From contig NZ_JACJLC010000002.1 of assembly GCF_016901955.1 (NCBI RefSeq), positions 1-64,000 of the forward strand: a stretch of DNA of 64,000 nt, read 5' to 3'. Under the pieces are notes generated by a model, which ran no database searches, was not told the origin of the DNA, and was given only the letters and a program-made list of their open reading frames with translations. This DNA comes from Pseudoflavonifractor phocaeensis. Lineage in GTDB: Bacteria; Bacillota; Clostridia; Oscillospirales; Oscillospiraceae. The position numbers and the translations under genes are program-made. Of this stretch, positions 44,814-52,760 are shown piece by piece. Positions within the stretch are counted from its first letter, which is position 1. Every line of letters begins with the position of its first letter.

Positions 44814-45947
44814 TTACCCTTCGATCCGGATAGGCACCCCATTGACCTCCACCTCTCCCTCGACGGGGATGAGAATGTACTTTTTGCCGTCGATGACCCG
44901 GGTCTCCACCAGGCCGCTGTACTCCGGGGATACCTTTACGGTCACGTCGGGCGTGGACAGCTCCACCTGCCTGGCATTTACCAGGTTCTTGGGGCTGAGC
45001 CGGGTGTCCTCTCCAAAGCTGTCGTCATACCGGCTGTCAAAGGAGGCAATGTGACTCTCGCTCACCCCGCAGGACTGGAGCACGCACTTCACCGCCCCCT
45101 TGGACACCAGCAGGGGTTCTTCCTCCTTGTTCTCCTTGTGCTCCTCCACCAGCTCCCGCAGCTGCTCGTGGACGGCCTGCACCACCTCGTAGCTGCATTC
45201 CTCTCCCAGGGAGTCCCCCAACAGGGCCTGGAAGGTCTCCTTCTGGGCCTGGGCGGGCATGGGAGGCTCAACGGCAAAGACCGCCTGGGCAAAATCCGGG
45301 TGGTTTTCTCCCACGTCCCGGTTATAATAAAGGGCGTTGTACAAATTGGTGGAGCGGTCGTCAAAGGCCGGGAACAGGAAGCCCAGCTCCGGAGACGCGA
45401 CCAGCCAGTCAGCCTGCCGGTTGTAAAAGCGGTTCTCCCGTACGTAAAAGCTGAGGGCCGGTTTTGTCTGCTTCACCGGGCAGATGCTGCACAGGATATA
45501 GGAATACACCTCCTCCGAGGCATCCTTCTGCGCCTCCCCGTCCTTGGCCTTATAGGGCACATCGTAGCGGTCGTGGGCCAGGAGGATCAGGTAGTTTCCC
45601 TCCAGGTCCAGGCTGCCGATGGCCTTCTGGAAAAAGGCCTGCACCGCCTCCTCGTCCCGCAGGGCGCTGTCCCGCAGGGCCATGAGCAGCCTGTGCTCCT
45701 CTCCGCTGACCACCTGGCCGGTGGCAAACGTGATATCCAGCAGATTTCGGTCCATCCCACCGGACAGAGTGCGCCGCAGGAGGCTCAGCAGCTTTTCGCT
45801 CTCCTCCTGGCCCATCATGGCCAGGGACTGGTCAAACTGGGAGACGATCTCCCCCTTTTCATTCACGTAGCATCCCCGCACGTGGGTGATGGCGCTCTTG
45901 TCCGCCTTGAACCGGCGGCGCAGCTCTGCCGCTTCCTTTTCCTTCAT
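44814..45947 (-). CDS. DUF4317 domain-containing protein
   Basis: This 377-aa soluble protein matches DUF4317, common in Clostridia and of unknown role: ELRRRFKADKSAITHVRGCYVN at the N-terminus, LLRRTLSGGMDRNLLDITF, and the C-terminal DGKKYILIPVEGEVEVNGVPI. No signal peptide or membrane segment is seen. The ATG has GGAGG eight bases upstream. Family assignment is from memory of the N-terminal signature and is fairly firm; no function can be offered. Confidence 0.85.
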   Translation of the reverse strand: MKEKEAAELRRRFKADKSAITHVRGCYVNEKGEIVSQFDQSLAMMGQEESEKLLSLLRRTLSGGMDRNLLDITFATGQVVSGEEHRLLMALRDSALRDEEAVQAFFQKAIGSLDLEGNYLILLAHDRYDVPYKAKDGEAQKDASEEVYSYILCSICPVKQTKPALSFYVRENRFYNRQADWLVASPELGFLFPAFDDRSTNLYNALYYNRDVGENHPDFAQAVFAVEPPMPAQAQKETFQALLGDSLGEECSYEVVQAVHEQLRELVEEHKENKEEEPLLVSKGAVKCVLQSCGVSESHIASFDSRYDDSFGEDTRLSPKNLVNARQVELSTPDVTVKVSPEYSGLVETRVIDGKKYILIPVEGEVEVNGVPIRIEG

Positions 45948-45995
45948 GCTTCATTCCTCCATCCCGGGTCCGGGTTTTCCAGGATGCCGCCCGGG

Positions 45996-46604
45996 TCAGC
46001 GCCCCTCGATCTCCATGGTCTCCATCTGCGCTCTGGTGATACCGTTGCGCTTGCCGTAGTTCTCCCAATAGGTGGTGGACGCCCCCAGGTACATCTTCTT
46101 GGTGATGGGCATGGTCACCTTCAGCCGCCGGCTCCGGCCGGTCGCCATGGCGGCGGCCAGCTTCCCAATCTTCCGCCGCACCAGGAAGGCGAAGGGGGTG
46201 TTCAAAATGGCCTCGCCGCCCCCGATCTCCAGCACGGAGCCGAAGGGGTAGCCGTTGGCCTGACAAAAAGCCTGGATGATCTCCACCGCCACGTCGTTCT
46301 GCTCCGGCTCCAGAAAGCCGCAGTTGATGAGCACCGATACCCTGGGCTTCTCCGCCGGCGGATGCTCCGCCAGGGCGCGCAGGAAGTGCAGCAGGGTCAC
46401 CGGCGGGCTGTCGGCGTACAGGGGGAACACCAGCAGCAGCTGGTCACAATCCGCCGCAGCCCGGCACAGCTCCAGGTGGTTGGTCTTGGTGATGGCCCGG
46501 TACTCGGTATCCATCCGGCTGGCCTTGGCGAACAGGGCTGCGTACTGCTTGGAATTGGACCGGGGCTCCCGGGGACTTCCGTTGAGGATCAATATCTTTC
46601 CCAT
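45996..46604 (-). CDS. Flavodoxin-fold protein with FMN phosphate loop (NADPH-dependent FMN reductase-like)
   Basis: This 202-aa protein starts with ILILNGSPREPRSNSKQYA, the phosphate-binding loop of flavodoxin-like FMN reductases, then QLLLVFPLYADSPPVTLLHFLRAL and VLINCGFLEPEQND. Its C-terminal 45 residues are basic. No Fe-S cysteines are present. It overlaps the upstream gene by 16 bp, so translation is coupled. The two look complementary: this one has the flavin loop, the other the cysteine cluster. Confidence 0.8.
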   Translation of the reverse strand: MGKILILNGSPREPRSNSKQYAALFAKASRMDTEYRAITKTNHLELCRAAADCDQLLLVFPLYADSPPVTLLHFLRALAEHPPAEKPRVSVLINCGFLEPEQNDVAVEIIQAFCQANGYPFGSVLEIGGGEAILNTPFAFLVRRKIGKLAAAMATGRSRRLKVTMPITKKMYLGASTTYWENYGKRNGITRAQMETMEIEGR

Positions 46605-47104
46605 GTCAGCACCTCATCCCGTACCGCCTGCTCCACGCCGTCCTCCGGCCCAAATTCCACCCGTACGTCCTGAAAATTCATATTGCTGGCATTGCGCTCC
46701 ACCAGACGGCGAAAAATTTCCCGCTCCCGGCAGGAGACCTCCCCATAGCCCAGAACCACCGCCCGCTTGGGGACCACCCGCCGCTGGTAGTGGTGGCTCT
46801 CCCCGTGGAGCAGGCGGATAAAGGCCTTCTGGACGGGAATGGCCCGCTCCAGCATGGTTTTCATCACGGTGTCATAGCAGCCGTATACAACCCGGGTAAC
46901 ATACAGCACCCGGTCGCTGGCCGCCATCAGAGGGTATATCTTCACCGCGTCGTCCCGGATCACGCACTTGCCGGGAGTCTTGGTCCAGCAGCCGAAACAC
47001 CCCACGCAGTTGGTGATCTTCATCTGGGAGAGATCCACCCACTTGGTCACATCCGGGTCTGCCGGAGGCAGTTCCAGATGCCGGTCGCTCATAATCAAAT
47101 TCAT
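46589..47104 (-). CDS. Iron-sulphur flavoprotein-like protein lacking the FMN loop
   Basis: This 171-aa protein has a compact cysteine cluster NCVGCFGCWTKTPGKC (CX2CX2CX7C), as in archaeal-type iron-sulphur flavoproteins, then DRVLYVTRVVYGCYDTVMKTMLERAIP, the flavodoxin-like core. The usual N-terminal GSPR phosphate loop is missing; the chain starts at MNLIMSDRHLELP. The ATG at 47104 has AGAGGAG six bases upstream; a longer frame exists but is unsupported. It probably pairs with the overlapping downstream gene. Confidence 0.75.
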   Translation of the reverse strand: MNLIMSDRHLELPPADPDVTKWVDLSQMKITNCVGCFGCWTKTPGKCVIRDDAVKIYPLMAASDRVLYVTRVVYGCYDTVMKTMLERAIPVQKAFIRLLHGESHHYQRRVVPKRAVVLGYGEVSCREREIFRRLVERNASNMNFQDVRVEFGPEDGVEQAVRDEVLTWERY

Positions 47105-47210
47105 ACTGTACTCCTCTGCTTTCGGCGGTGGAATCCAGCTTTCTGTCCCGCTGTCAAAAAAATAATCCAAACCTATCTCCTGTCGGAAACAAGTTCGGAT
47201 TATCTTAGTT

Positions 47211-47298
47211 TGGTGCGCGAGGCGGGACTTGAACCCGCACGTGCGTAATGCACACTAGAACCTGAATCTAGCGAGTCTGCCAATTCCACCACTCGCGC
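47211..47298 (-). tRNA. tRNA-Leu (CAG)
   Basis: An 88-nt cloverleaf including the encoded CCA end. Acceptor stem GCGCGAG pairs with CTCGCGC, the anticodon loop is TTCAGGT (anticodon CAG, reading CUG), there is a long variable arm (class II), and the T arm is GCGGGTTCAAGTCCCGC. The CUG codon is very common in this GC-rich genome. Confidence 0.96.
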
Positions 47299-47333
47299 AT
47301 TTGATTGTTGCGCTTTTGCTCAGCGCAGGATTT

Positions 47334-47362
47334 ATATTACCACGTCCGTCCCCCATTGTCAA
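47334..47362 (-). promoter_or_regulatory. tRNA-Leu promoter
   Basis: On the minus strand TTGACA (47357-47362), 17-bp spacer, TAATAT (47334-47339), about 35 bp before the tRNA. Confidence 0.75.
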
Positions 47363-47440
47363 CCACTTTTTTCTGTTTTTCGCATTTTCTTTTTCGCTGC
47401 CGACCTTGCCTCAGCTCCTCTCTTGTGATAGCATAAAGTC

Positions 47441-47462
47441 AAGCATTATACAAGCATTATAA
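47441..47462 (+). repeat. Tandem 11-bp direct repeat upstream of the oxidoreductase gene
   Basis: AAGCATTATAC followed at once by AAGCATTATAA. The second copy overlaps a TATAAT -10 box (47458-47463) that has no good -35. A regulator site is possible. Confidence 0.5.
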
Positions 47463-47490
47463 TCTTGAAAACCACGCGGGAGTGTTTGCT

Positions 47491-48096
47491 ATGGATGAGC
47501 TTCTGTTTATCAACGCCTGTGTCCGGGGGGAGCGTTCCCGCTCCCTGAAACTGGCCCGGCATTTTCTGGCCAGGTGGCAGGCCCTCCACCCTCAGGCCAC
47601 CGTGGTCCAGCGGGATCTGTGTACCGACCGTCTGCCTCCTCAATACCCGGAGGTGCTGGAGGAACGGGACGCCCTGTGGAACGCCGGTCAGCTGGATCAT
47701 CCTATGTTCGATCCCGCCCATCAGTTTGCCAACGCCGGTAAGCTGGTCATCGCCGCTCCCTTCTGGGACCTGTCCTTCCCCGCCATTCTGAAAATCTACC
47801 TGGAGCGGATCTCCGTTACCGACATCACCTTTGGCTATGACGAGCAAGGCAACAACGTCGGGCTGTGCCGGGCGGACAAGCTGCTGCTCATCACCACCCG
47901 GGGCGGGGACTTCTCCAGGCCGGAGACCGCCTGGATGGAGATGGGGGCCCGGCAGCTGGAGGCTCTGTGCGCCATGTACGGTATTGATCAGTTCCACTGC
48001 CTGGCCGCCGAGGGACTGGACGACGTGCGCAACGATAAGGACGCCCTGATGGCCCAGGCTATGGTCCGGGCGGAGGCTTTGGCGGAGGTGTTTTAA
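47491..48096 (+). CDS. NAD(P)H-dependent oxidoreductase, flavodoxin_2 fold
   Basis: This 201-aa protein opens with ELLFINACVRGERSRSLKLARHFL and has FANAGKLVIAAPFWDLSFPAILKIYLERI, typical of the azoreductase / quinone reductase (flavodoxin_2) family that binds FMN. Substrate is not clear. The ATG at 47491 has GGGAG eight bases upstream; the longer frame begins with a GTG on the ribosome site. L-asparaginase follows with no gap, so they form one operon. A functional link between the two is not obvious. Confidence 0.88.
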   Translation: MDELLFINACVRGERSRSLKLARHFLARWQALHPQATVVQRDLCTDRLPPQYPEVLEERDALWNAGQLDHPMFDPAHQFANAGKLVIAAPFWDLSFPAILKIYLERISVTDITFGYDEQGNNVGLCRADKLLLITTRGGDFSRPETAWMEMGARQLEALCAMYGIDQFHCLAAEGLDDVRNDKDALMAQAMVRAEALAEVF

Positions 48097-49092
48097 GTGA
48101 GGCCCCGGATCCTGCTGCTCACCACCGGCGGCACCATCGCCTCCCTACCCACCGGGGCGGGGCTGGCTCCCGGCCTGGCCGGGGATGAGCTCACCCGGCT
48201 CCTTCCCCACGGGGTGACCGACTCCTATGAGATCACCATCCAGGATGTCCTCCATCTGGACTCCTCCAATATCCAGCCGGAGGAGTGGCAGACCATCGCC
48301 CGTCAGGTCTTCGCCAAACGGGAGGCCTACGACGGCATCGTCATCACCCACGGCACCGACACCATGGCCTACACCGCCTCGGTGCTCTCCTTCATGCTGC
48401 GGGGCATCCCCATCCCGGTGGTGCTCACCGGGGCCCAGCTGCCCATGACCCACCCCCTCAGCGACGGTATGGAAAACCTGCGCACTGCCCTGGCCATGGC
48501 GGCCTCTGGGGTGGCGGGCGTCTTTCTGGCCTTCGACCGGAAGGTCATCCTGGGTTGCCGGGCGGTCAAGACCCGTACCACCGATTTTGACGCCTTTGAA
48601 AGTGTCAACTGGCCTCTGGCCGCCAGCGTGGACGGCAAGGGGCTTCAGATCCACTCGGCCGCCATTCCCTCTGCCTCCGGGGCCTGCTCCCTTCGGGACA
48701 GGCTGTGCGACAAGGTGTTCCTCATCAAGCTCACCCCCGGCCTGGACCCGGAGATCTTCGATATGCTCCTTCAGATGCACTACCGGGGCATCGTCATCGA
48801 GGCCTTCGGAGCGGGAGGCCTCCACTTTGTCCGCCGGGACCTCATCGCCAAGCTTCAGGCCGCCGCCCAGGCGGGGATGACGGTGGTGGTATGCAGCCAG
48901 TGTCTGTATGAACCCAGCGACTTCTCCCTTTATGAGGTGGGCCAACGGGCCCTGGAGCAGGGGGTCATCCAGGGCCGGGACATGACCACTGAGGCGGCGG
49001 TGACCAAGCTGATGTGGGTGCTGGGCCAGACCGACGATCGGGAGATCATCCGGGACTACATGGAGCGATCCCTGGCGGGAGAGATGGCCTGA
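48097..49092 (+). CDS. ansA: L-asparaginase, type I
   Basis: This 331-aa enzyme deaminates asparagine to aspartate and ammonia. The first catalytic Thr lies in LTTGGTIASLP, the second with Asp in THGTDTMAYTASVLS, and the Lys in FDRKVILGCRAVKT. No signal peptide is visible, so it is cytoplasmic like the AnsA type. The GTG start directly follows the upstream stop, with GGAGG eight bases before. Released ammonia could feed the glutamine synthetase / glutamate synthase route encoded nearby, but that is inference. Confidence 0.94.
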   Translation: MRPRILLLTTGGTIASLPTGAGLAPGLAGDELTRLLPHGVTDSYEITIQDVLHLDSSNIQPEEWQTIARQVFAKREAYDGIVITHGTDTMAYTASVLSFMLRGIPIPVVLTGAQLPMTHPLSDGMENLRTALAMAASGVAGVFLAFDRKVILGCRAVKTRTTDFDAFESVNWPLAASVDGKGLQIHSAAIPSASGACSLRDRLCDKVFLIKLTPGLDPEIFDMLLQMHYRGIVIEAFGAGGLHFVRRDLIAKLQAAAQAGMTVVVCSQCLYEPSDFSLYEVGQRALEQGVIQGRDMTTEAAVTKLMWVLGQTDDREIIRDYMERSLAGEMA

Positions 49093-49180
49093 GCGGGCCT
49101 ATGAAAATGCGGCCCCCTCATACGGCCTTTCAGGCCGCCTTCCCCACTGTGGGGGAAGATTGAGAGGCAATTTTATAGTA

Positions 49181-49206
49181 AAAACCGGGCCCGCGGGCCC
49201 GGTTTT
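49181..49206. terminator. Bidirectional terminator between ansA and the metal ATPase gene
   Basis: Perfect palindrome AAAACCGGGCCCG / CGGGCCCGGTTTT. The gap to its left also contains two other short hairpins (CGGCCTTTCAGGCCG; CTTCCCC-ACTGT-GGGGGAAG). It serves convergent genes. Confidence 0.75.
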
Positions 49207-49213
49207 ATGTATT

Positions 49214-51121
49214 TCAGCACTGCTCCACCCGGAGGGCCCGCATGGCGTTAAGGATGGCGATCACCGCCACCCCCACGTCGGCGAACACCGCCGCCCACAT
49301 GGAGGCTGCCCCAAAAGCGCCCAGTACCAGCACCACGCCCTTCACCCCCAGGGCAAAGACGATGTTCTGCCGGACAATACGGACAGTCTTGCGGGCGATC
49401 GCCACCGCCACCGCCAGCTTGGAGGGCTTGTCGTCCATGAGCACCACGTCGGCGGCCTCAATGGCCGCGTCGGAGCCCAGGGCACCCATGGCCACCCCCA
49501 CGTCGGCCCTGGTAAGCACCGGGGCGTCGTTAATGCCGTCCCCCACAAAGACCAGCTTGCCCTTGGGGGAGGTCTGAGCCAGCAGCTTCTCTACCCGGTC
49601 CACCTTGTCCCCCGGCAGCAGCTGGGCGTGGTATTTGTCCACATCCAACTCTCCCGCCACTGCGGCGGCGGTCTCCCCGGTGTCTCCGGTAAGCATGACT
49701 ACCTTCCTTACCCCCAGCGTCTTGAGCCGGGCAATGGCCCCCTTGGCATCGGGCTTGGGCCGGTCAGAAAGGACGATATGGCCGGCATAGCTCCCGTCCA
49801 CCGACACGTGGACCAAGGTGCCGGGCAAATCGCAGGTGGGCACGGAGATGCCCCGCCCCTCCAGCAGCCGGCGGCTGCCCGCCAGCACCGGCTTGCCGTC
49901 CACCAGTGCCTCCACTCCGTAGCCCGCCTGCTCCCGGGCGTCGGTCACACGGCCGGCATCCGGCTCCTGTGGACAAGCCGCCCGGAGAGACTGGGAGATG
50001 GGATGGTCCGACCACCGCTCCGCCAGGGCGGCGTACTCCAGCAGATGGCCGGGTTCCATCCCCTCCGCCGGGTGGACAGCACTCACCCCAAAGGTCCCCT
50101 GGGTGAGGGTACCCGTCTTATCAAAGACCACCGTCTCGGCGGCAGCCAGGGCCTCCAGGTAATTGCTCCCCTTCACCAGGATACCGCACCTGCTGGCGCC
50201 CCCTACGCCCCCGAAAAAGCTGAGGGGCACCGAGATCACCAGGGCACAGGGACAGGAGATCACCAGAAACACCAGGGCCCGGTGGAGCCATTGGCTCCAT
50301 ACGGTGCCCGCCAGGAAGGAGGGCAGGGCGGTCTGGGGCAGAAGGGCCAGAGCCAGGGTGGGCAGCAGGAAGAGGGCCAGGGCGGCCAGTACCACGCAGG
50401 GGGTGTAGTACCGGGCGAACCGGGTGATGAACTGCTCGGAGCGGGACTTCTTCTCGCTGGCGTTTTCCACCAGCTCCAGGATGCGGGCCACAGTGGACTC
50501 CTCGTAAGGCTTGGTCACCCGCAGCCGCAGCAGGCCGGACTGGTTGACGCAGCCGCTGAGGACGCTGTCCCCTACCCCCACCGCCCGGGGCAGAGATTCC
50601 CCAGTGAGAGCGGCGGTGTCCAGGGTAGAGGTCCCCTCCTCCACCGTGCCGTCCAGGGGCACCCGCTCCCCCGGCTTGACCACGATACGGGCCCCCACCG
50701 GCACCTCCTCCGGGTCCGTCTGGGTCACCGTGCCGTCAGGCTCCTCCAGGTTGGCCCACTGGGGGCAGATATCCATCAGATCAGCGATAGACTGGCGGGA
50801 GCGGCCCACGGCGTAGCTCTGGAAGAGCTCCCCCACCTGATAAAACAGCATGACAAAGACGGCCTCGGCGTATTCCGTGGTGAAAAATGCCCCCACAGTG
50901 GCCAGAGCCATGAGGAAATTCTCGTCAAAGACCTGGCCCCGGATCAGGTTGCGGAGGGCACGCCACACCACATCCCAGCCCACCAGGGCATAGGGGACCA
51001 AATACAACAACACCTCCAGGAGACGGGACAGCGGGGGCAGCAGCTTGGCCAGCGCCAAAAGGGCTGCCGCTGCCAAAATCCGCGCCAGGTCCCGCCTCTG
51101 GGATCGGGTCAAAGCACCCAC
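49214..51121 (-). CDS. P1B-type heavy metal ATPase (ZntA/CadA-like), no HMA domain
   Basis: This 635-aa pump exports divalent soft metals. It has eight membrane segments, the ion-site CPC in VISCPCALVISVPL, the phosphorylation motif DKTGTLT and the hinge VGDGINDAPVL. The Zn/Cd/Pb subgroup is indicated by the CPC context and by the neighbouring CadC-like sensor. Its N-terminus starts directly with membrane-proximal sequence: the usual metal-binding HMA domain is a separate 72-aa gene 14 bp upstream. The GTG at 51121 has GGAGGAG six bases upstream. The longer frame reads back through the HMA gene and is not real. Confidence 0.92.
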   Translation of the reverse strand: MGALTRSQRRDLARILAAAALLALAKLLPPLSRLLEVLLYLVPYALVGWDVVWRALRNLIRGQVFDENFLMALATVGAFFTTEYAEAVFVMLFYQVGELFQSYAVGRSRQSIADLMDICPQWANLEEPDGTVTQTDPEEVPVGARIVVKPGERVPLDGTVEEGTSTLDTAALTGESLPRAVGVGDSVLSGCVNQSGLLRLRVTKPYEESTVARILELVENASEKKSRSEQFITRFARYYTPCVVLAALALFLLPTLALALLPQTALPSFLAGTVWSQWLHRALVFLVISCPCALVISVPLSFFGGVGGASRCGILVKGSNYLEALAAAETVVFDKTGTLTQGTFGVSAVHPAEGMEPGHLLEYAALAERWSDHPISQSLRAACPQEPDAGRVTDAREQAGYGVEALVDGKPVLAGSRRLLEGRGISVPTCDLPGTLVHVSVDGSYAGHIVLSDRPKPDAKGAIARLKTLGVRKVVMLTGDTGETAAAVAGELDVDKYHAQLLPGDKVDRVEKLLAQTSPKGKLVFVGDGINDAPVLTRADVGVAMGALGSDAAIEAADVVLMDDKPSKLAVAVAIARKTVRIVRQNIVFALGVKGVVLVLGAFGAASMWAAVFADVGVAVIAILNAMRALRVEQC

Positions 51122-51135
51122 AGGACTCTCCTCCC

Positions 51136-51354
51136 CTATCGTTTGATAACACAATGGGGCTCCACCTTCCGGCAGATGGCCGCCGCTTGGTCCAGGATCT
51201 CCTCCAGCCGGCCCTCCTCGGCGTCGATGGTCAGCTTCTGGGTCATAAAGCTGACGGTGGCGCTGTTCACCCCCGGCAGCTTCTGAATGGCCGCCTCCAT
51301 CTTGGCGGCACAGTTGGCACAATCCAGGTTTTCCATGGCAAAACGCTTTTTCAT
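51136..51354 (-). CDS. Stand-alone HMA metal-binding protein (metallochaperone-like)
   Basis: This 72-aa ferredoxin-like protein has the metal-binding motif LDCANCAAKM (Cys12 and Cys15) and the fold pattern LPGVNSATVSFMTQKLTIDA. It either delivers metal to the adjacent ATPase or replaces its missing N-terminal domain. It lies between the CadC-like regulator (21 bp upstream) and the ATPase (14 bp downstream), all on one strand. Confidence 0.93.
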   Translation of the reverse strand: MKKRFAMENLDCANCAAKMEAAIQKLPGVNSATVSFMTQKLTIDAEEGRLEEILDQAAAICRKVEPHCVIKR

Positions 51355-51375
51355 CGTTCGTTCCTCCCTTTCCGC

Positions 51376-51741
51376 TTACAGCTCGTGGACATGCTCCAGG
51401 CCCTGGTTGATGATGGTCTTGACATGATCGTCCGCCAGAGCGTAAAACACCGTTTTACCCTCCCGACGGGCCCGCACCAGCTTCATGTTTTTCAGCAGCC
51501 GCAGCTGGTGAGAGATGGCCGACTGGGTCATGCCCAGTAGGGTAGCAATGTCGCACACACACATCTCCGAGGTGAAGAGCACATACAGGATCCGCATCCG
51601 GGTGGAGTCCCCAAAGACATGGAAGAGCTCCGCCAGATTGTACAGTGTGTCCTCGTCGGGCATCTCCCGCCGTACCTGATCCACAATATCCGGATGGGCT
51701 GCCATCAGGTCACAGCATTCTACGGGTGTGTTGTCAATCAT
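51376..51741 (-). CDS. ArsR/SmtB-family metal sensor, CadC-like
   Basis: This 121-aa winged-helix repressor should release DNA when soft metal binds. Both known metal sites seem present: the CadC-type site (SEMCVCDIA in helix 3, with N-terminal Cys pair ECCDL) and the SmtB-type site in the last helix (residues D-x-H ... H-x2-E in DDHVKTIINQGLEHVHE). Recognition helix: TQSAISHQLRLLKNMKLV. The AGGTG upstream of the ATG is a weak ribosome site. It leads the sensor / HMA / ATPase operon, with its own promoter and an ATGA-N8-TCAT repeat. Confidence 0.92.
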   Translation of the reverse strand: MIDNTPVECCDLMAAHPDIVDQVRREMPDEDTLYNLAELFHVFGDSTRMRILYVLFTSEMCVCDIATLLGMTQSAISHQLRLLKNMKLVRARREGKTVFYALADDHVKTIINQGLEHVHEL

Positions 51742-51749
51742 GTTATCAC

Positions 51750-51808
51750 CTGCTCATATGATTATTTGTTCATGTATTTATAGTAGCATTGCCCTCGCTC
51801 TTTGTCAA
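51750..51808 (-). promoter_or_regulatory. Metal-efflux operon promoter and operator region
   Basis: On the minus strand TTGACA (51803-51808), 17-bp spacer, TACTAT (51780-51785). Just downstream, ATGAACAAATAATCAT forms an imperfect palindrome of the kind bound by SmtB/CadC repressors, before the start codon. Confidence 0.7.
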
Positions 51809-51829
51809 GTACCAAAGCAAAAAAAAAGA

Positions 51830-51851
51830 GCTGCCGCACTGAGGCGGCAGC
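51830..51851 (-). terminator. Terminator of the MerR-family gene
   Basis: Stem GCTGCCGC with GCGGCAGC; followed on the minus strand by a run of T. It also separates this gene from the metal operon promoter. Confidence 0.8.
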
Positions 51852-51884
51852 CCCCTTGGTTGCTCCGGGCACCTCCGTGCCCGC

Positions 51885-52688
51885 TCAGCCCTCCACTCTG
51901 ATTTGAAGCTCGGTGACATACTCCTCCACCCGATTGGTGTCGTGAGCATCAATACGATAGAGCTCCAGGGGCGGCCCGGCGGGCCGCCGCCCCTCCGCCG
52001 TCACAAAGCCGGTGAGCAGGGTCAGATGGTCCTCCAGGGCCTCGTAGGGCCCCCGGTAGTACAGCCGGGCATATTCCCCCGCAGGCAATCTGTCATCGCA
52101 AGGCAAGCCTGGCCTGGTGAGGAAAAACACCCGTGAGAAATGGTTGTATACGCCCCGCTCCAGGCTATCCTGGTCCAACGCCGCCCCCATGCACTGGCTG
52201 CCGATGATCTGGATGTAGTCCTGGTGCCGCTGAGCCAGCCGCTTGAGCTGGAAGTCGATCTCCTTCTCCAGAATGAAATCCTCCTCCAGGAACACATAGG
52301 GCCGCGCCTCTTCCACCACCCATTCCGGCCGCAGGGCCTCCACCGCCCGGTACCGCTCCAGCCGCTGCCGCCGCTCCGCCGCCTCCCGCTTGGCCTCCTC
52401 CAGCTCGGCCATCCGGCGGTCCAGCAGCTCCTCCTCCCGGTCCAGCAGGGCCATGGTCTCCCCCACGCTCCGCCGCTCCAGATAGTCCCGGATGGTCCGG
52501 GTGGGCAGATCCAGCTCCCGCAGGGCCCGGATGATGTTCAGGGTACACACGTCCTGGATGCCGTACCGCCGGTATCGGTTCTCTCCCCGGGCCGGGTGGA
52601 GCAGTCCCTTTTCCTCATAGTACCGCAGGGTGTCCGGACACAGGTCGAAGAGCTTTGCCAGCTCATGGATCTGATAGTATTCTTTCAC
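51885..52688 (-). CDS. MerR-family regulator with C-terminal effector-binding domain
   Basis: This 267-aa protein has an N-terminal MerR helix-turn-helix (YYQIHELAKLFDLCPDTLRYYEEKGLL, then NRYRRYGIQDVCTLN), a coiled-coil (about residues 85-125, rich in Glu, Arg and Ala) and a C-terminal effector domain (about 135-267) of the BmrR/GyrI kind that binds small hydrophobic ligands. The GTG at 52688 has GGGGG nine bases upstream. It is divergent from a MATE exporter with a MerR-type promoter between them, so it is the probable drug-responsive activator of that exporter. Confidence 0.92.
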   Translation of the reverse strand: MKEYYQIHELAKLFDLCPDTLRYYEEKGLLHPARGENRYRRYGIQDVCTLNIIRALRELDLPTRTIRDYLERRSVGETMALLDREEELLDRRMAELEEAKREAAERRQRLERYRAVEALRPEWVVEEARPYVFLEEDFILEKEIDFQLKRLAQRHQDYIQIIGSQCMGAALDQDSLERGVYNHFSRVFFLTRPGLPCDDRLPAGEYARLYYRGPYEALEDHLTLLTGFVTAEGRRPAGPPLELYRIDAHDTNRVEEYVTELQIRVEG

Positions 52689-52705
52689 TTTTTTCGTCCC
52701 CCCTC

Positions 52706-52736
52706 TTGACTCTCGTATGATACGAGGGTTTATCAT
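52706..52736 (+). promoter_or_regulatory. MerR-type promoter of the MATE exporter gene
   Basis: TTGACT (52706-52711) and TATCAT (52731-52736) are 19 bp apart, not 17, as is typical of promoters twisted open by MerR proteins. The spacer contains the perfect palindrome CTCGTATGATACGAG (52712-52726), the expected operator. Confidence 0.85.
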
Positions 52737-52760
52737 GGTACCAGCGAGGAGGTTTTATCC

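Noticed and set aside
49122-51322. Longer start of the metal ATPase giving 702 residues
   Set aside because: The first 67 residues are an out-of-frame reading of the HMA gene; the GTG at 51121 has the ribosome site.
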